This document shows positions 33,266 to 42,402 of a stretch of 47,346 nt of DNA, piece by piece. The number at the start of each line of letters is the position of its first letter. The stretch's first letter is position 1. The stretch is from contig NZ_LLWQ01000219.1 of assembly GCF_001447385.1 (NCBI RefSeq), positions 1 to 47,346 on the forward strand. Reading direction: 5' to 3'. A program made the position numbers and the translations under genes. This stretch comes from Paracoccus sp. MKU1 (lineage in GTDB: Bacteria; Pseudomonadota; Alphaproteobacteria; Rhodobacterales; Rhodobacteraceae). The notes under the pieces are model-generated. The model worked only from the letters and a program-made list of their open reading frames with translations, ran no database searches and had not been told where the DNA came from.

Positions 33266-34480
33266 ATGTCCGATCCGATTGCTCCACCGATCCGCAGGCA
33301 ATCCCTGCCGGAATTCATCGCGATGCTGGCGCTGATCTTTGCCGTCATCGCCTTCTCGATCGATTCCATGCTGCCGGCGCTGCCCGAGATCGCCGCCGCC
33401 CTGACGCCCGAGAACGTCAACCGCGCGCAGCTGGTGCTGACCTCTTTCGTCGGCGGCCTGGGACTGGGGCTGTTCGTCGGCGGGCCGCTTTCCGACGCGC
33501 TGGGACGCAAGCCGGTCATCACCGCGGGTTTCGCGCTTTACGCCATTGCCGCCGTGGCCGCGATCTTTGCCGATTCGCTGGAGCTGCTGCTGGTGGCGCG
33601 ATTCGTGCAGGGCATCGGCGCCGCCGCGCCGCGCATCGTGGCGCTGGCCATGGTGCGCGACCTGTATCAGGGGCGCGAAATGGCGCGAATCACCAGCTTC
33701 GTCATGATGATCTTCATCCTGGTGCCGGCGGTGGCGCCCTCGATCGGCGCGGTGGTGATCCATTTCGTCGGCTGGCGCGGGGTGTTCGGCTCTTTCGTGG
33801 TGCTGGCGCTGATCGGCAGCCTATGGCTGAACCTGCGCCGCCCCGAGACCCTGCCCGAGGCCGTGCGCCGGCCCCTGAACCTGCGCAGCCTGGCCTCTGC
33901 CGCGCGCGAGGTCATGGGCAACCCCCAAGTGCAGCTGGTGACCGTCGTGATGACGCTGGGCTTCGGGCAGATGTTCGCGCTGCTGAGCTCGGCCCAGCAG
34001 CTGTTCGCCGATACCTATGGCAAGGGCGACAGCTTTCCGCTGTGGTTCGCCGCCATGGCGCTGCTGTCGGGCAGCGGGACGGTCCTGAACGCGCGCTATG
34101 TCATGCGGCTGGGCATGCGGCGGATCGTCGGCTGGGCCTATGGCATGCAGGTGCTGGTCTCGGGCGCGATGACGCTTCTGGTGTTTTGCGACCTGCTGCC
34201 CGAGCCGTTGCGCTTTCCGGCGTTCTTCTTCTGGGCGGTCAGCGTGTTCTTCATGGCCGGCGTGACCTTCGGCAACCTGAATGCCATGGCGTTGCAGCGC
34301 ATGGGCCATGTGGCGGGGATGGCGGCCTCGGTCATCGGCGCGGTTTCGACGCTGGGCGCGGTGGTGATCGCGGCGCCGGTCGGGCTGCTTTATGATGGGA
34401 CGGCCCGGCCGATCATCCTGGCGACGCTGGTTTGCTCGGCGCTGGCGCTGATGCTGATGCGCTACGTGCGCGAGGGTTGA
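33266..34480 (+). CDS. MFS multidrug exporter, Bcr/CflA type
   Basis: A 404-aa integral membrane protein with 12 predicted segments. MFS motif A is visible between segments 2 and 3 (GGPLSDALGRKPVI), and the N-terminal signature FSIDSMLPALPEIAAAL is typical of the Bcr/CflA drug:proton antiporters. Bcr confers bicyclomycin resistance in E. coli; the substrate here is unknown. The start at 33266 is the ATG before the first membrane helix, with GTGGGA as a weak Shine-Dalgarno. Confidence 0.9.
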   Translation: MSDPIAPPIRRQSLPEFIAMLALIFAVIAFSIDSMLPALPEIAAALTPENVNRAQLVLTSFVGGLGLGLFVGGPLSDALGRKPVITAGFALYAIAAVAAIFADSLELLLVARFVQGIGAAAPRIVALAMVRDLYQGREMARITSFVMMIFILVPAVAPSIGAVVIHFVGWRGVFGSFVVLALIGSLWLNLRRPETLPEAVRRPLNLRSLASAAREVMGNPQVQLVTVVMTLGFGQMFALLSSAQQLFADTYGKGDSFPLWFAAMALLSGSGTVLNARYVMRLGMRRIVGWAYGMQVLVSGAMTLLVFCDLLPEPLRFPAFFFWAVSVFFMAGVTFGNLNAMALQRMGHVAGMAASVIGAVSTLGAVVIAAPVGLLYDGTARPIILATLVCSALALMLMRYVREG

Positions 34481-34610
34481 TCGCCGCGGCCCGTGGCTGC
34501 GATGCGTTCTGATAGTTACCCACAGCAGAACGCGCCGGAGCCTCTTGCACAACCCTGCGACCTGGCCTAAAGAGCGCCCGTGTCGCCAGCCATAGTGCGG
34601 GCGCAGGCGT

Positions 34611-34685
34611 GGCCCGTTCGTCTATCGGTTAGGACGTCAGGTTTTCAACCTGAAAAGAGGGGTTCGACTCCCCTACGGGCTGCCA
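34611..34685 (+). tRNA. tRNA-Glu (TTC)
   Basis: A 75-nt cloverleaf with encoded CCA. The acceptor GGCCCGT pairs with ACGGGCT (one G-U pair), the anticodon stem TCAGG/CCTGA encloses TTTTCAA giving TTC, and the T-arm is GGGGTTCGACTCCCC. Confidence 0.96.
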
Positions 34686-34974
34686 CTTCATCATGATCCG
34701 TCGCTCTTTTCATGCGGTTATGGGGCGACCTTGCCCAACCTGTTGGATGGATTGGACAAGGTTTGCTCCGGTTTCACCCTTGCAATCCGGGCCAATCCCT
34801 TGCGGACAAGCAGTGGAAGGTTGGCGTTCTTGGTAAGTCGCGCTCGCGTTCTTCAGCCCGGGCATTCTGCGCGAGGGAGGCGCCTGAAGCAGGCCCGCAT
34901 CACCATTCGGTGCCGCGGGCCTGGCGACCCATGCGCCAGCCCCCGACCGGGCGCGGCCCGCCATGGTGGCCGCG
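34686..34974. other. Intergenic, no gene seen
   Basis: Between tRNA-Glu and the 3' end of choV. Short open frames occur on both strands, but none has recognisable motifs or a good ribosome-binding site. No copy of the tRNA 3' end is visible, so there is no sign of an attachment site. Confidence 0.4.
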
Positions 34975-36033
34975 CTAGTGCTCGACGGCGCCGCCGGTCC
35001 GGCCGCGCTGCGCCACCAGACGGGCCATGATGCCCTGTCGGGTCACCTGGCCGCCGCCTTGCAGGGGAAGCATCTCGACGCCGGTCTGGGTCATCATCTG
35101 GATCACCTCGCGCACCGGGGTTTCGCGGTCGATGGGCTCGCCTGCCGCCTCGCCCGGCTCGGCCATGTCCTCGGCGGTCAGCACCGCCAGCGGATTCATA
35201 TGGGCGACGAAATCCTCGACATAGGCGTTGACCGGATTGGCGATGATCTCGCGCGCGGTGCCGACCTGGACGATGCGGCCGCCCTCCATCAGCGCGATGC
35301 GGTTGCCGATGCGGAATGCCTCGTCGAGGTCGTGGCTGACGAAGATGATGGTGCGCTGGAACCGCTGCTGCAATTCCAGCAACTCGTCCTGGAGCCGGTT
35401 GCGGATCAGCGGGTCCAGCGCCGAGAAGGGCTCGTCCATCAGCAGGATCGGCGCCTCGGTGGCGAAGGCGCGCGCCAGGCCGACGCGCTGCTGCATGCCG
35501 CCCGAGAGGTCGCCCACCTTGCGCTCGGCCCATTCGGCCAGGCCGACGGTGGCGAGCTGCGCATCGACGCGCTTACGCCGCTCGGCGGCCGGAATACCGG
35601 CAAGCTCAAGCCCCAGCCCCACATTCTCGCGCACCGAGCGCCAGGGCAGCAGGCCGAATTGCTGGAAGACCATGGCGATGCGCTCGCGCCTGAGCCGCCT
35701 CAACTCGGCGCCCGAGGCTTTCGTGACCGAGGCCATGCGGTCGCCGTCCCAGATCCGCACCTCGCCCCGGCAGACGGCGTTGAGCCCGTTCACCGCCCGC
35801 AGCAGCGTGGACTTGCCCGAGCCGGACAGGCCCATCAGCACCAGGATCTCGCCCTCGCGCACGGTCAGCGAGCAATTGTGCACGCCCAGCACCTGACCGG
35901 TCTCGGCCTTGATCGGGCCGCGATCAAGGCCCTGGTCCATCAGCGGCAGCGCGGTCTGGGGCGCGTCGCCGAAAACGATGTTCACATTGTCGAACTCGAC
36001 CGCGGTCTGCGCGGTTTGCATGCGTTCAGTCAT
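34975..36033 (-). CDS. choV: Choline/glycine betaine ABC transporter ATP-binding protein
   Basis: A 352-aa ProV/OpuA-type ATPase. Walker A is GLSGSGKSTL at about 68-77, the signature LSGGMQQR at about 165-172, Walker B ILLMDEP and the switch His in FVSHDLDEA. The C-terminal ~80 residues form a CBS-like regulatory part (AEDMAEPGE...VREVIQMMTQTGVEMLPL). It powers choline import through ChoW. It overlaps the permease gene by 8 nt and is the last gene of choX-W-V. Confidence 0.93.
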   Translation of the reverse strand: MTERMQTAQTAVEFDNVNIVFGDAPQTALPLMDQGLDRGPIKAETGQVLGVHNCSLTVREGEILVLMGLSGSGKSTLLRAVNGLNAVCRGEVRIWDGDRMASVTKASGAELRRLRRERIAMVFQQFGLLPWRSVRENVGLGLELAGIPAAERRKRVDAQLATVGLAEWAERKVGDLSGGMQQRVGLARAFATEAPILLMDEPFSALDPLIRNRLQDELLELQQRFQRTIIFVSHDLDEAFRIGNRIALMEGGRIVQVGTAREIIANPVNAYVEDFVAHMNPLAVLTAEDMAEPGEAAGEPIDRETPVREVIQMMTQTGVEMLPLQGGGQVTRQGIMARLVAQRGRTGGAVEH

Positions 36034-36877
36034 CGTGCCCTCTTACCCGCAGCATCCGGTCCAGCATGATGGCGACCACCACGATGATGAAGCCGCTTTC
36101 AAATCCCAGCGCCGTGTTGACGCTGTTCAGCGCCCGCACCACCGGCACGCCCAGCCCCGAGGCGCCGACCAGCGCCGCGATGACGACCATGGACAGCGAC
36201 AGCATGATGGTCTGGTTCAGCCCGGCCATGATCTGCGGCGTGGCGCTTGGCAGCTCGACCTTCCACAACAGCTGGCGTGGCGTGGCGCCGAAGGCGATGG
36301 CGGCCTCGACCAGCGCCTTGGGCGTCGAGCTGACGCCCAGATGCGTCAGCCGGATCGGCGCCGGCAGCACGAAGATCACCGTGGCGATCAGCCCCGGCAC
36401 CATGCCGATGCCGAAGAACACGATGGCGGGGATCAGATAGACGAAGGTCGGCAGCGTCTGCATCAGGTCCAGCACCGGCCGCATCCAGGCGTAGAGCCGG
36501 GGCCGGTGGGCGGCGGCGATGCCCAGCGGCACGCCGATCGCCATGCAGACCACGCAGGCCGACAGCACCAGCGTCAGCGATTGCATGGTCGCGTCCCAAT
36601 AGCCCTGGTTCAGGATGAACAGAAAGCCCAGGGCGACCAGCAGGCAGGTTTTCCAGCTGCGTTGCAGCCCCCAGGTCAATGCCACCGCCAGCAGGGTGAA
36701 GACCAGCGGATGGGGGAACACCAGCATCTTCAGGATGCCGCCGATCAGCCCGTCCATCAGCGTCGAGATGAAGTTGAAGACGACCGCGGCATTGGCATTG
36801 AGCCAGTCGAAGATCGCCTTGGCCGTCCGGCCCACCGGTATCTTGGTGTCGGTCAGAAGTGCAGTCAGTTGGTCCAT
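36026..36877 (-). CDS. choW: Choline ABC transporter permease
   Basis: A 283-aa ProW-type permease with about six membrane segments. The ABC coupling loop reads EAAIAFGATPRQLLWKVELP, the EAA motif. The start MDQLTALLTDTKIPVG at 36877 follows AAGGGA. It forms the channel for choline together with ChoV and ChoX. A 166-nt gap with a hairpin separates it from choX. Confidence 0.93.
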   Translation of the reverse strand: MDQLTALLTDTKIPVGRTAKAIFDWLNANAAVVFNFISTLMDGLIGGILKMLVFPHPLVFTLLAVALTWGLQRSWKTCLLVALGFLFILNQGYWDATMQSLTLVLSACVVCMAIGVPLGIAAAHRPRLYAWMRPVLDLMQTLPTFVYLIPAIVFFGIGMVPGLIATVIFVLPAPIRLTHLGVSSTPKALVEAAIAFGATPRQLLWKVELPSATPQIMAGLNQTIMLSLSMVVIAALVGASGLGVPVVRALNSVNTALGFESGFIIVVVAIMLDRMLRVRGHDD

Positions 36878-37003
36878 GCGTCCCTTTCTTTCTGCCGTTT
36901 GGGGTGTTCGGGCGTCGGGGGGCCGGCAGGTGCCGAAAGGTTGCGGCAACACGGCCCGGACGCGATATCCCGGCTAGGGGAGAGGCAACCGCCCCAAGAG
37001 CAT

Positions 37004-37035
37004 GGCGGCGCGGGCAGCAAGGCTGCCGGGCCGCC
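37004..37035 (-). other. Intercistronic hairpin between choX and choW
   Basis: GGCGGC and GGCAGC on the left pair with GCTGCC and GCCGCC on the right around a 3-nt loop with small bulges, 8 nt beyond the choX stop. Such structures often protect the binding-protein mRNA so that it outnumbers the permease and ATPase messages. Confidence 0.5.
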
Positions 37036-37043
37036 GCCGGATC

Positions 37044-37997
37044 TCACTCGGACAGGGCCTTGTCCAGGGCCGCGACGGCATCGCCGCCATCGGCGGTGGT
37101 CACGCCGGCCAGCCAGGGCTTGGCGGCGTCCGGGTTGGCCTTCAGCCATTGCAGCGCCGCGTCGGCCGGCGCCTGGCCCTCGTTCAGGATCAGGCCCATG
37201 ACCTCGTTTTCCATGGGCAGGGTGAATTCCAGGTTTTGCAGGAACGTGCCGATGTTCGGGCAGGCCTCGGCATAGCCGGCGCGCACATTGGTATCGACCC
37301 GCGCGCCGCCGAAATCGGGGCCGAAGACCTCGTCGCCGCCGGACAGGTAGGTCATCTGGAACTGGCTGTTCATCGGATGCGGCTCCCAGCCCAGGAACAC
37401 CACCGGCTTGCCCGAGGCATCGGCGCGCGCGACCTGGGCCAGCATGCCCTGTTCGCTGCTCTCGACCACCTCGAAGGTGCCGAGATCGAACTTGTTCTCG
37501 GCCACCATCTCCAGCAGCAGGCGGTTGCCGTCATTGCCCGGCTCGATGCCGTAGATCTTGCCGTCCAGCGCGTCCTTCTGCGCGGCGATCTTGCCGAAAT
37601 CGTCGATGCCCAGATCGGCGCCGGCCTTGTTGGTCGCCAGGGTGTATTTCGCCCCGGTCAGGTTGGTGCGCAGCACCTCGACGGTGCCGGCCTCGCGATA
37701 GGGGGCGATATCGGCTTCCATCGTCGGCATCCAATTGCCCAGGAACACGTCCACATCGTCGGTGGACAGCGCGGTATAGGTCACCGGCACAGAGAGGATC
37801 TTGACCTCGGTCTGGTATCCCAGCGCCTGGAGCACGGTCGAGGCAAGCGCTGTGGTGGCGCTGATATCGGTCCAGCCGACATCCGAGAAGACGACCTTGC
37901 GACACTCCATCGGCTCCTGTGCCGTGGCGATGCAGGCCGTGGCGAGCGAGGCGACCAGCCCGGCGGCAAGAGCTGCGGCGGTGTGGCGAAATGTCAT
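37044..37997 (-). CDS. choX: Periplasmic choline-binding protein
   Basis: A 317-aa precursor with a signal peptide ending ATA (about residue 26). It belongs to the OpuAC/ChoX binding-protein family that cages choline with aromatic side chains: VGWTDI near 41, LGNWMPTME near 86 and GWEPHPMN near 202 supply the pocket Trp residues. An AGGGAG Shine-Dalgarno precedes the ATG. The gene is divergent from betI, with two BetI-type palindromes between. Confidence 0.94.
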   Translation of the reverse strand: MTFRHTAAALAAGLVASLATACIATAQEPMECRKVVFSDVGWTDISATTALASTVLQALGYQTEVKILSVPVTYTALSTDDVDVFLGNWMPTMEADIAPYREAGTVEVLRTNLTGAKYTLATNKAGADLGIDDFGKIAAQKDALDGKIYGIEPGNDGNRLLLEMVAENKFDLGTFEVVESSEQGMLAQVARADASGKPVVFLGWEPHPMNSQFQMTYLSGGDEVFGPDFGGARVDTNVRAGYAEACPNIGTFLQNLEFTLPMENEVMGLILNEGQAPADAALQWLKANPDAAKPWLAGVTTADGGDAVAALDKALSE

Positions 37998-38015
37998 CTT
38001 GTTCTCCCTGGTTTG

Positions 38016-38031
38016 TTGACTGGCGAGTCAA
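38016..38031. promoter_or_regulatory. BetI-type operator, site 1
   Basis: An inverted repeat TTGACT-N4-AGTCAA, 18 nt upstream of the choX start. Its centre is 30 bp (about three helical turns) from the centre of the second palindrome, suggesting paired binding of repressor dimers on the same face. Confidence 0.65.
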
Positions 38032-38043
38032 TTAAGGCTTTCA

Positions 38044-38063
38044 TTGATTGACGAGTCAATCAA
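38044..38063. promoter_or_regulatory. BetI-type operator, site 2
   Basis: A perfect 20-bp palindrome TTGATTGAC-GA-GTCAATCAA. It shares the TTGA..AGTCAA core with site 1 and lies between the divergent choX and betI genes. Confidence 0.75.
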
Positions 38064-38127
38064 AGATCTGCCAGATACGGGTCTCTTGCGCGAATTTTCG
38101 AACGAAACTGCACAATGGTGTCCTGTC

Positions 38128-38697
38128 ATGCCCAAGCTTGGCGCTGAACCTATCCGAAAAGCGGCGCTAATCAACGCCGCGATTGCCACTGTGGGGCGGG
38201 CGGGCTCGCTGGACGTGACCGTGGCGCAGATCGCGCGCGCCGCGGGCATGTCCTCGGCCTTGGCGCATCACTATTTCGGCTCCAAGGAGCGGATCTTCCT
38301 GGCGGCGATGCGGCATATCCTGACGCAATACGGCGCCTCGACGCGGGCGGCGCTGAAGGGTGCGGTGACGCCGCGCGAGCGGCTGGACGCCATCGTCGCC
38401 GCCAGTTTCGACAGCGCCAATTTCGAGCGCGATACCATCGCCGCCTGGCTGAATTTCTATGCGCTGGCGCTGGTCGAGCCCGAGGCGGCGCGGCTGCTCC
38501 GCGTCTATCACCGGCGGCTCAGCTCGAACCTGCTGGTGGCGCTGCGACCGCTGGCCGGGGCGGGGGCCGAGCGCATCGCCCGCACGCTGGGGGCGCTGAT
38601 CGACGGACTCTATCTGCGCGCGGCCCTGTCCAACGAGGCGGATGCCGCCGCTGCCGAACGCATGACGCTGGATTATCTGGAGAAGGTGCTGCCATGA
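38128..38697 (+). CDS. betI: TetR-family repressor of choline metabolism
   Basis: A 189-aa TetR-type protein. The start MPKLGAEPIRKAALINAAI is the BetI family N-terminus, which fixes the ATG at 38128 despite a weak Shine-Dalgarno. The helix-turn-helix is VAQIARAAGMSSALAHHYFGSK at about residues 33-54. BetI represses bet and choline-transport genes and is released by choline. Its stop overlaps the betB start (ATGA). Confidence 0.95.
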   Translation: MPKLGAEPIRKAALINAAIATVGRAGSLDVTVAQIARAAGMSSALAHHYFGSKERIFLAAMRHILTQYGASTRAALKGAVTPRERLDAIVAASFDSANFERDTIAAWLNFYALALVEPEAARLLRVYHRRLSSNLLVALRPLAGAGAERIARTLGALIDGLYLRAALSNEADAAAAERMTLDYLEKVLP

Positions 38698-40139
38698 GCC
38701 ATGACGCGCAACCGCAGGCGAGCCTCTATATCGACGGTGCCTATGTCGAGGGCGAGGGCGAGGCGCTGCCGGTGCATTACCCCTATACCGGCGCGGTGAT
38801 CGCGCGGCTGCGCGAGGCGGCCCGCGACCAGGTCGCGCGCGCCACCGCCGCCGCGGCGACCGCCCAGCCGGCCTGGGCGGCGCTGCGCCCGGTCGAGCGC
38901 GGCCGGGTGCTGATTCGCGCGGCGCAGATCATCCGCGAGCGGGCCGAGGAACTGGCGCGGCTGGAGACGCTGGACACCGGCAAGCCGATCCAGGAGACGC
39001 GGGTGGCCGACTGGCCCTCGGGCGCCGATGCGCTGGAATATTTCGGCGGGCTGGCGCCCACCGTGACCGGGCAGATGATCCCGCTGGGCGGCGATTTCGT
39101 CTATACGATCCGCGAGCCGCTGGGGGTCTGCGTCGGCATCGGCGCCTGGAACTATCCCAGTCAGATCGCTTGCTGGAAGGCGGCGCCGGCCTTGGCCATG
39201 GGCAATGCCATGGTGTTCAAGCCCAGCGAGGAAACCCCGCTGGGCGCCCTGAAACTGGCCGAGATCCTGACCGAGGCCGGGCTGCCGCCGGGCATCTTCA
39301 ACGTGGTGCAGGGCCGTGGCGCGGTCGGGGCGGCGCTGGTCACGGATCCGCGCGTCGCCAAGGTGTCGCTGACCGGCTCGGTCGCCACCGGGCAGCGGGT
39401 CTATGCCGCGGCGGCCGAGGGCATGCGCCATGTCACCATGGAACTGGGCGGCAAGTCGCCGCTGATCGTCTTCGACGACGCCTCGCTGGAGGATGCGGTC
39501 GGCGCGGCGATGCTGGCGAATTTCTATTCCTCGGGCCAGATCTGCTCGAACGGCACCCGGGTCTTCGTGCAGAGTGGCATCCTGCCCGCCTTTCTCGACC
39601 GGCTGGCCGAGCGCGTCGCCCGGATCAGGATCGGCGATCCGCTGGACGAGGCGACCCAGCACGGCCCCATCGTCAGCCCGGGCCAGGCAGCGAAGATCCG
39701 CGCCGCCATCGAGCGCGGCCGCGAGGAGGGCGCGCGGCTGGTCTGCGGGGGCGCGGGCGAGGGCGCCTTCATCCCGCCCACCGTCTTTGCCGATGCCACC
39801 GATGACATGTGGATCGTGCGCGAGGAGATCTTCGGCCCGGTCATGTCGGTGCTGGGCTTCGCGACCGAGGACGAGGCCGTCGCCCGCGCCAATGCCACGC
39901 CCTATGGGCTGGCGGCCGGGGTGTTCACCCGCGACCTGGCGCGCGGCCACCGGGTCGCGGCGCATTTGCAGGCCGGGACGGCCTGGATCAACGCCTATAA
40001 CCTGACCCCGGTCGAGGCGCCCTTCGGCGGCGTCAAGCTGTCGGGGATCGGGCGCGAGAATTCGGCCGCGGCCATCGAGCATTATTCGCAGCTGAAATCC
40101 GTCTATGTCGGCATGGGAGGCGTCGATGCGCCCTATTGA
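38694..40139 (+). CDS. betB: Betaine aldehyde dehydrogenase
   Basis: An NAD(P)-dependent aldehyde dehydrogenase of 481 aa that oxidises betaine aldehyde to glycine betaine. Catalytic Cys284 lies in SSGQICSNGTRVF and the general base Glu250 in MELGGKSP. The cofactor loop is SLTGSVATGQ and the cation-binding region GAWNYPSQIACWK. It is translationally coupled to betI and followed by betA. Confidence 0.95.
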   Translation: MSHDAQPQASLYIDGAYVEGEGEALPVHYPYTGAVIARLREAARDQVARATAAAATAQPAWAALRPVERGRVLIRAAQIIRERAEELARLETLDTGKPIQETRVADWPSGADALEYFGGLAPTVTGQMIPLGGDFVYTIREPLGVCVGIGAWNYPSQIACWKAAPALAMGNAMVFKPSEETPLGALKLAEILTEAGLPPGIFNVVQGRGAVGAALVTDPRVAKVSLTGSVATGQRVYAAAAEGMRHVTMELGGKSPLIVFDDASLEDAVGAAMLANFYSSGQICSNGTRVFVQSGILPAFLDRLAERVARIRIGDPLDEATQHGPIVSPGQAAKIRAAIERGREEGARLVCGGAGEGAFIPPTVFADATDDMWIVREEIFGPVMSVLGFATEDEAVARANATPYGLAAGVFTRDLARGHRVAAHLQAGTAWINAYNLTPVEAPFGGVKLSGIGRENSAAAIEHYSQLKSVYVGMGGVDAPY

Positions 40140-40145
40140 TCGGCG

Positions 40146-40162
40146 CCGCGCCCGTGGCGCGG
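40146..40162 (+). other. Intercistronic hairpin between betB and betA
   Basis: CCGCGCC and GGCGCGG pair perfectly around a 3-nt CGT loop, starting 7 nt after the betB stop. There is no T-run, so full termination is unlikely; partial attenuation or mRNA protection is possible. Confidence 0.45.
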
Positions 40163-40220
40163 TGGGCATGGGTATTTGGGCAACGGAGAAGCCCGCAATG
40201 GCGGTGCAGGGGAGACAGGC

Positions 40221-41873
40221 ATGATCCCGGATTACGTGATCGTCGGCGCCGGCTCGGCCGGCTGCGCGCTGGCTTACCGGCTGGTGATGGCCGGCAAGCG
40301 CGTGGACGTCATCGAATATGGCGGCAGCGATGTCGGGCCTTTCATCCAGATGCCGGCGGCGCTGAGCTATCCGATGAACATGCGCCGTTACGACTGGGGG
40401 TTTTCGTCCGAACCCGAGGAGCATCTGGGCGGGCGCCGGCTGGTCACGCCGCGCGGCAAGGTGGTCGGGGGGTCGAGCTCGATCAACGGCATGGTCTTCG
40501 TGCGCGGCCATGCCAAGGATTTCGACTTCTGGGCCGAGAGCGGTGCGGCCGGCTGGGCCTATGCCGATGTGCTGCCCTATTTCAAGCGCATGGAGACCTC
40601 GCATGGCGCGGTCAGCGACTATCGCGGCACCGAGGGGCCGCTGCATGTGACGCGCGGCTCGCGCAGGAACCCGCTGTTCAACGCCTTCATTCGCGCCGGC
40701 CGCGAGGCGGGCTATCCGACGACCGAGGATTACAACGGCGCCCGCCAGGAGGGCTTCGGCGCCATGGAGGCGACGATCTGGGAGGGCCGGCGCTGGTCGG
40801 CCGCCAATGCCTATCTGCGCCCGGCCCAGGCGACCGGGCTGTTGCGGCTGCGGCGCGGCCTGGCGCAGCGCGTGATCTTCGAGGATGGCCGCGCCGTGGG
40901 GGTCGAGGTCAGGAATACCCGCGGCGTCAATGTGTTCCGCGCCAAACATGAAGTGATCCTTTCGGCCAGCTCGATCAATACGCCGAAGCTGCTGATGCTG
41001 TCGGGCATCGGCCCGGCCGAGCATCTGGCCGAGCATGGCATCGCGGTCAGGGCGGATCGGCCAGGGGTGGGCGCGAACCTTCAGGACCACCTGGAAATCT
41101 ACATGCAATATACCGCGACCAAGCCGATCACGCTTTACAAGCACTGGAACCTGTGGGGGAAAGGTTCGATCGGGGCGCAATGGCTGGCGACCGGGACGGG
41201 GCTCGGCGCCTCGAACCAGTTCGAGAGCTGCGGCTTCATCCGTTCGGCGGCGGGGGTGGAATATCCCGACATCCAGTATCACTTCCTGCCGCTCGCCGTG
41301 CGCTATGACGGCAAGGCGGCGGCCGAGGGCCATGGTTTCCAGGTCCATGTCGGGCCGATGCGGTCGAAGTCGCGCGGCACGGTGCGGCTCAAATCCACCG
41401 ATCCCAAGGACGCGCCGGAGATCCGCTTCAACTACATGTCGCATCCCGACGACTGGGCCGAGTTCCGCGCCTGCGTGCGGCTGACCCGCGAGATCTTCGC
41501 GCAGCCGGCCTTTGCCGAATACAAGGGCTACGAGATCCAGCCGGGCGACGGCGTGGTGAGCGACGCGCAGATCGACGCCTTCATCCGCGAACATGCCGAG
41601 TCGGCCTTTCACCCCTGCGGCACGGCGCGCATGGGCCGGGCCGACGATCCGATGGCGGTGGTCGATCCCGAGCTGCGGGTGATTGGCGTCGAGGGGCTGC
41701 GCGTCGTGGACAGCTCGATCTTTCCGCGCATCACCAATGGCAACCTGAACGCGCCCTCGATCATGACCGGCGAGAAGGCCGCCGATCACATCCTGGGCCA
41801 AGGCATGCTGGCGCCGCTGAACCTGGGGCCGGAGATTTCTCCGGATTGGAGAAAACTCCAGCGATCGGCTTAG
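40221..41873 (+). CDS. betA: Choline dehydrogenase (GMC oxidoreductase)
   Basis: A 550-aa FAD-dependent GMC-family enzyme that oxidises choline to betaine aldehyde at the membrane. The FAD-binding GAGSAG is at 9-14, GMC signature 1 in GGSSSINGMVFVRGH at about 87-101, and signature 2 in ASSINTPKLLMLSGIGP near 250. The active-site His is in SAFHPCGTARMG and the Asn/Pro partner in NGNLNAPSIM. The ATG at 40221 follows GGGGAGACAGG. Last gene of betIBA; its end almost touches the convergent yceD. Confidence 0.95.
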   Translation: MIPDYVIVGAGSAGCALAYRLVMAGKRVDVIEYGGSDVGPFIQMPAALSYPMNMRRYDWGFSSEPEEHLGGRRLVTPRGKVVGGSSSINGMVFVRGHAKDFDFWAESGAAGWAYADVLPYFKRMETSHGAVSDYRGTEGPLHVTRGSRRNPLFNAFIRAGREAGYPTTEDYNGARQEGFGAMEATIWEGRRWSAANAYLRPAQATGLLRLRRGLAQRVIFEDGRAVGVEVRNTRGVNVFRAKHEVILSASSINTPKLLMLSGIGPAEHLAEHGIAVRADRPGVGANLQDHLEIYMQYTATKPITLYKHWNLWGKGSIGAQWLATGTGLGASNQFESCGFIRSAAGVEYPDIQYHFLPLAVRYDGKAAAEGHGFQVHVGPMRSKSRGTVRLKSTDPKDAPEIRFNYMSHPDDWAEFRACVRLTREIFAQPAFAEYKGYEIQPGDGVVSDAQIDAFIREHAESAFHPCGTARMGRADDPMAVVDPELRVIGVEGLRVVDSSIFPRITNGNLNAPSIMTGEKAADHILGQGMLAPLNLGPEISPDWRKLQRSA

Positions 41874-41874
41874 G

Positions 41875-42402
41875 TTACGTCTCGTTCTTGGAGCTCTTTA
41901 GCAGGTCCGCAAGCCCGGCGAAGGGCTTGCGGGTCTGCGCCTCCGGCTCGGCTTCGGGGGCGTCGAGCGCGGCTCCCTCGGCACGCGGATAAAGCGGCAG
42001 CGCCAGCACCAGCGCCTCGGCCATGATCGCGTCGATGTCGATGAACTGGCCCAGGGGCTCCAGCTCCTCGTCGGGCATCTCGGCCTCGTCTTCCTCGGGT
42101 GTACCGATATGGGGCGAAAAGACGCGATGCACATCCTCGCGCAGGTCGGTCTCGACCGGCGCCAGGGTGACCACGCAGGGCTGCACGACGCGGGCCGCCA
42201 GCTCGCCGGTCACCTCCCAGGCGTCGCTGGCCAGCGCGCGGATGCGGCCGGAAAAGTGCAGCCGGGGCAGGGCGCTCAGCCCCAGTTCGGCCGCCAGCGC
42301 CGCGCGTGCCGGGGCGGCGGGAGAAAGCGCGAACTCGGTGGGCTGGCGCGGATTCAGATGGGCCACCCGGAACCGGGTATGCGGGGCTTTGGAATCGGTC
42401 AT
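41875..42402 (-). CDS. yceD: YceD/DUF177 family protein (23S rRNA accumulation)
   Basis: A 175-aa cytosolic protein of the YceD (DUF177) family, linked in bacteria and plants to 23S rRNA accumulation. Family features are WEVTGELAARVVQPCVVTLAPVETDL-type sequence at about 63-88, then the acidic stretch EEDEAEMPDEELEPLGQFID and a short ending LADLLKSSKNET. GAAAGG precedes the ATG. In many genomes it pairs with rpmF-plsX-fabH; here that set is absent and bamE lies divergently next to it. Confidence 0.85.
   Translation of the reverse strand: MTDSKAPHTRFRVAHLNPRQPTEFALSPAAPARAALAAELGLSALPRLHFSGRIRALASDAWEVTGELAARVVQPCVVTLAPVETDLREDVHRVFSPHIGTPEEDEAEMPDEELEPLGQFIDIDAIMAEALVLALPLYPRAEGAALDAPEAEPEAQTRKPFAGLADLLKSSKNET

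Noticed and set aside
34710..34964. 84-codon minus frame between tRNA-Glu and choV
   Set aside because: No family resemblance, no clear ribosome-binding site, biased composition.
38673..41801. 1042-codon minus-strand frame opposite betB and betA
   Set aside because: Antisense shadow of two well-defined enzymes; no Shine-Dalgarno and no motif.
41829..41844. CCGGAGA-TT-TCTCCGG palindrome near the betA 3' end, followed by GGAG-AAAA-CTCC
   Set aside because: It is inside betA coding sequence. It could fold as a terminator for the convergent yceD, but there is no U-tract; not enough to call.
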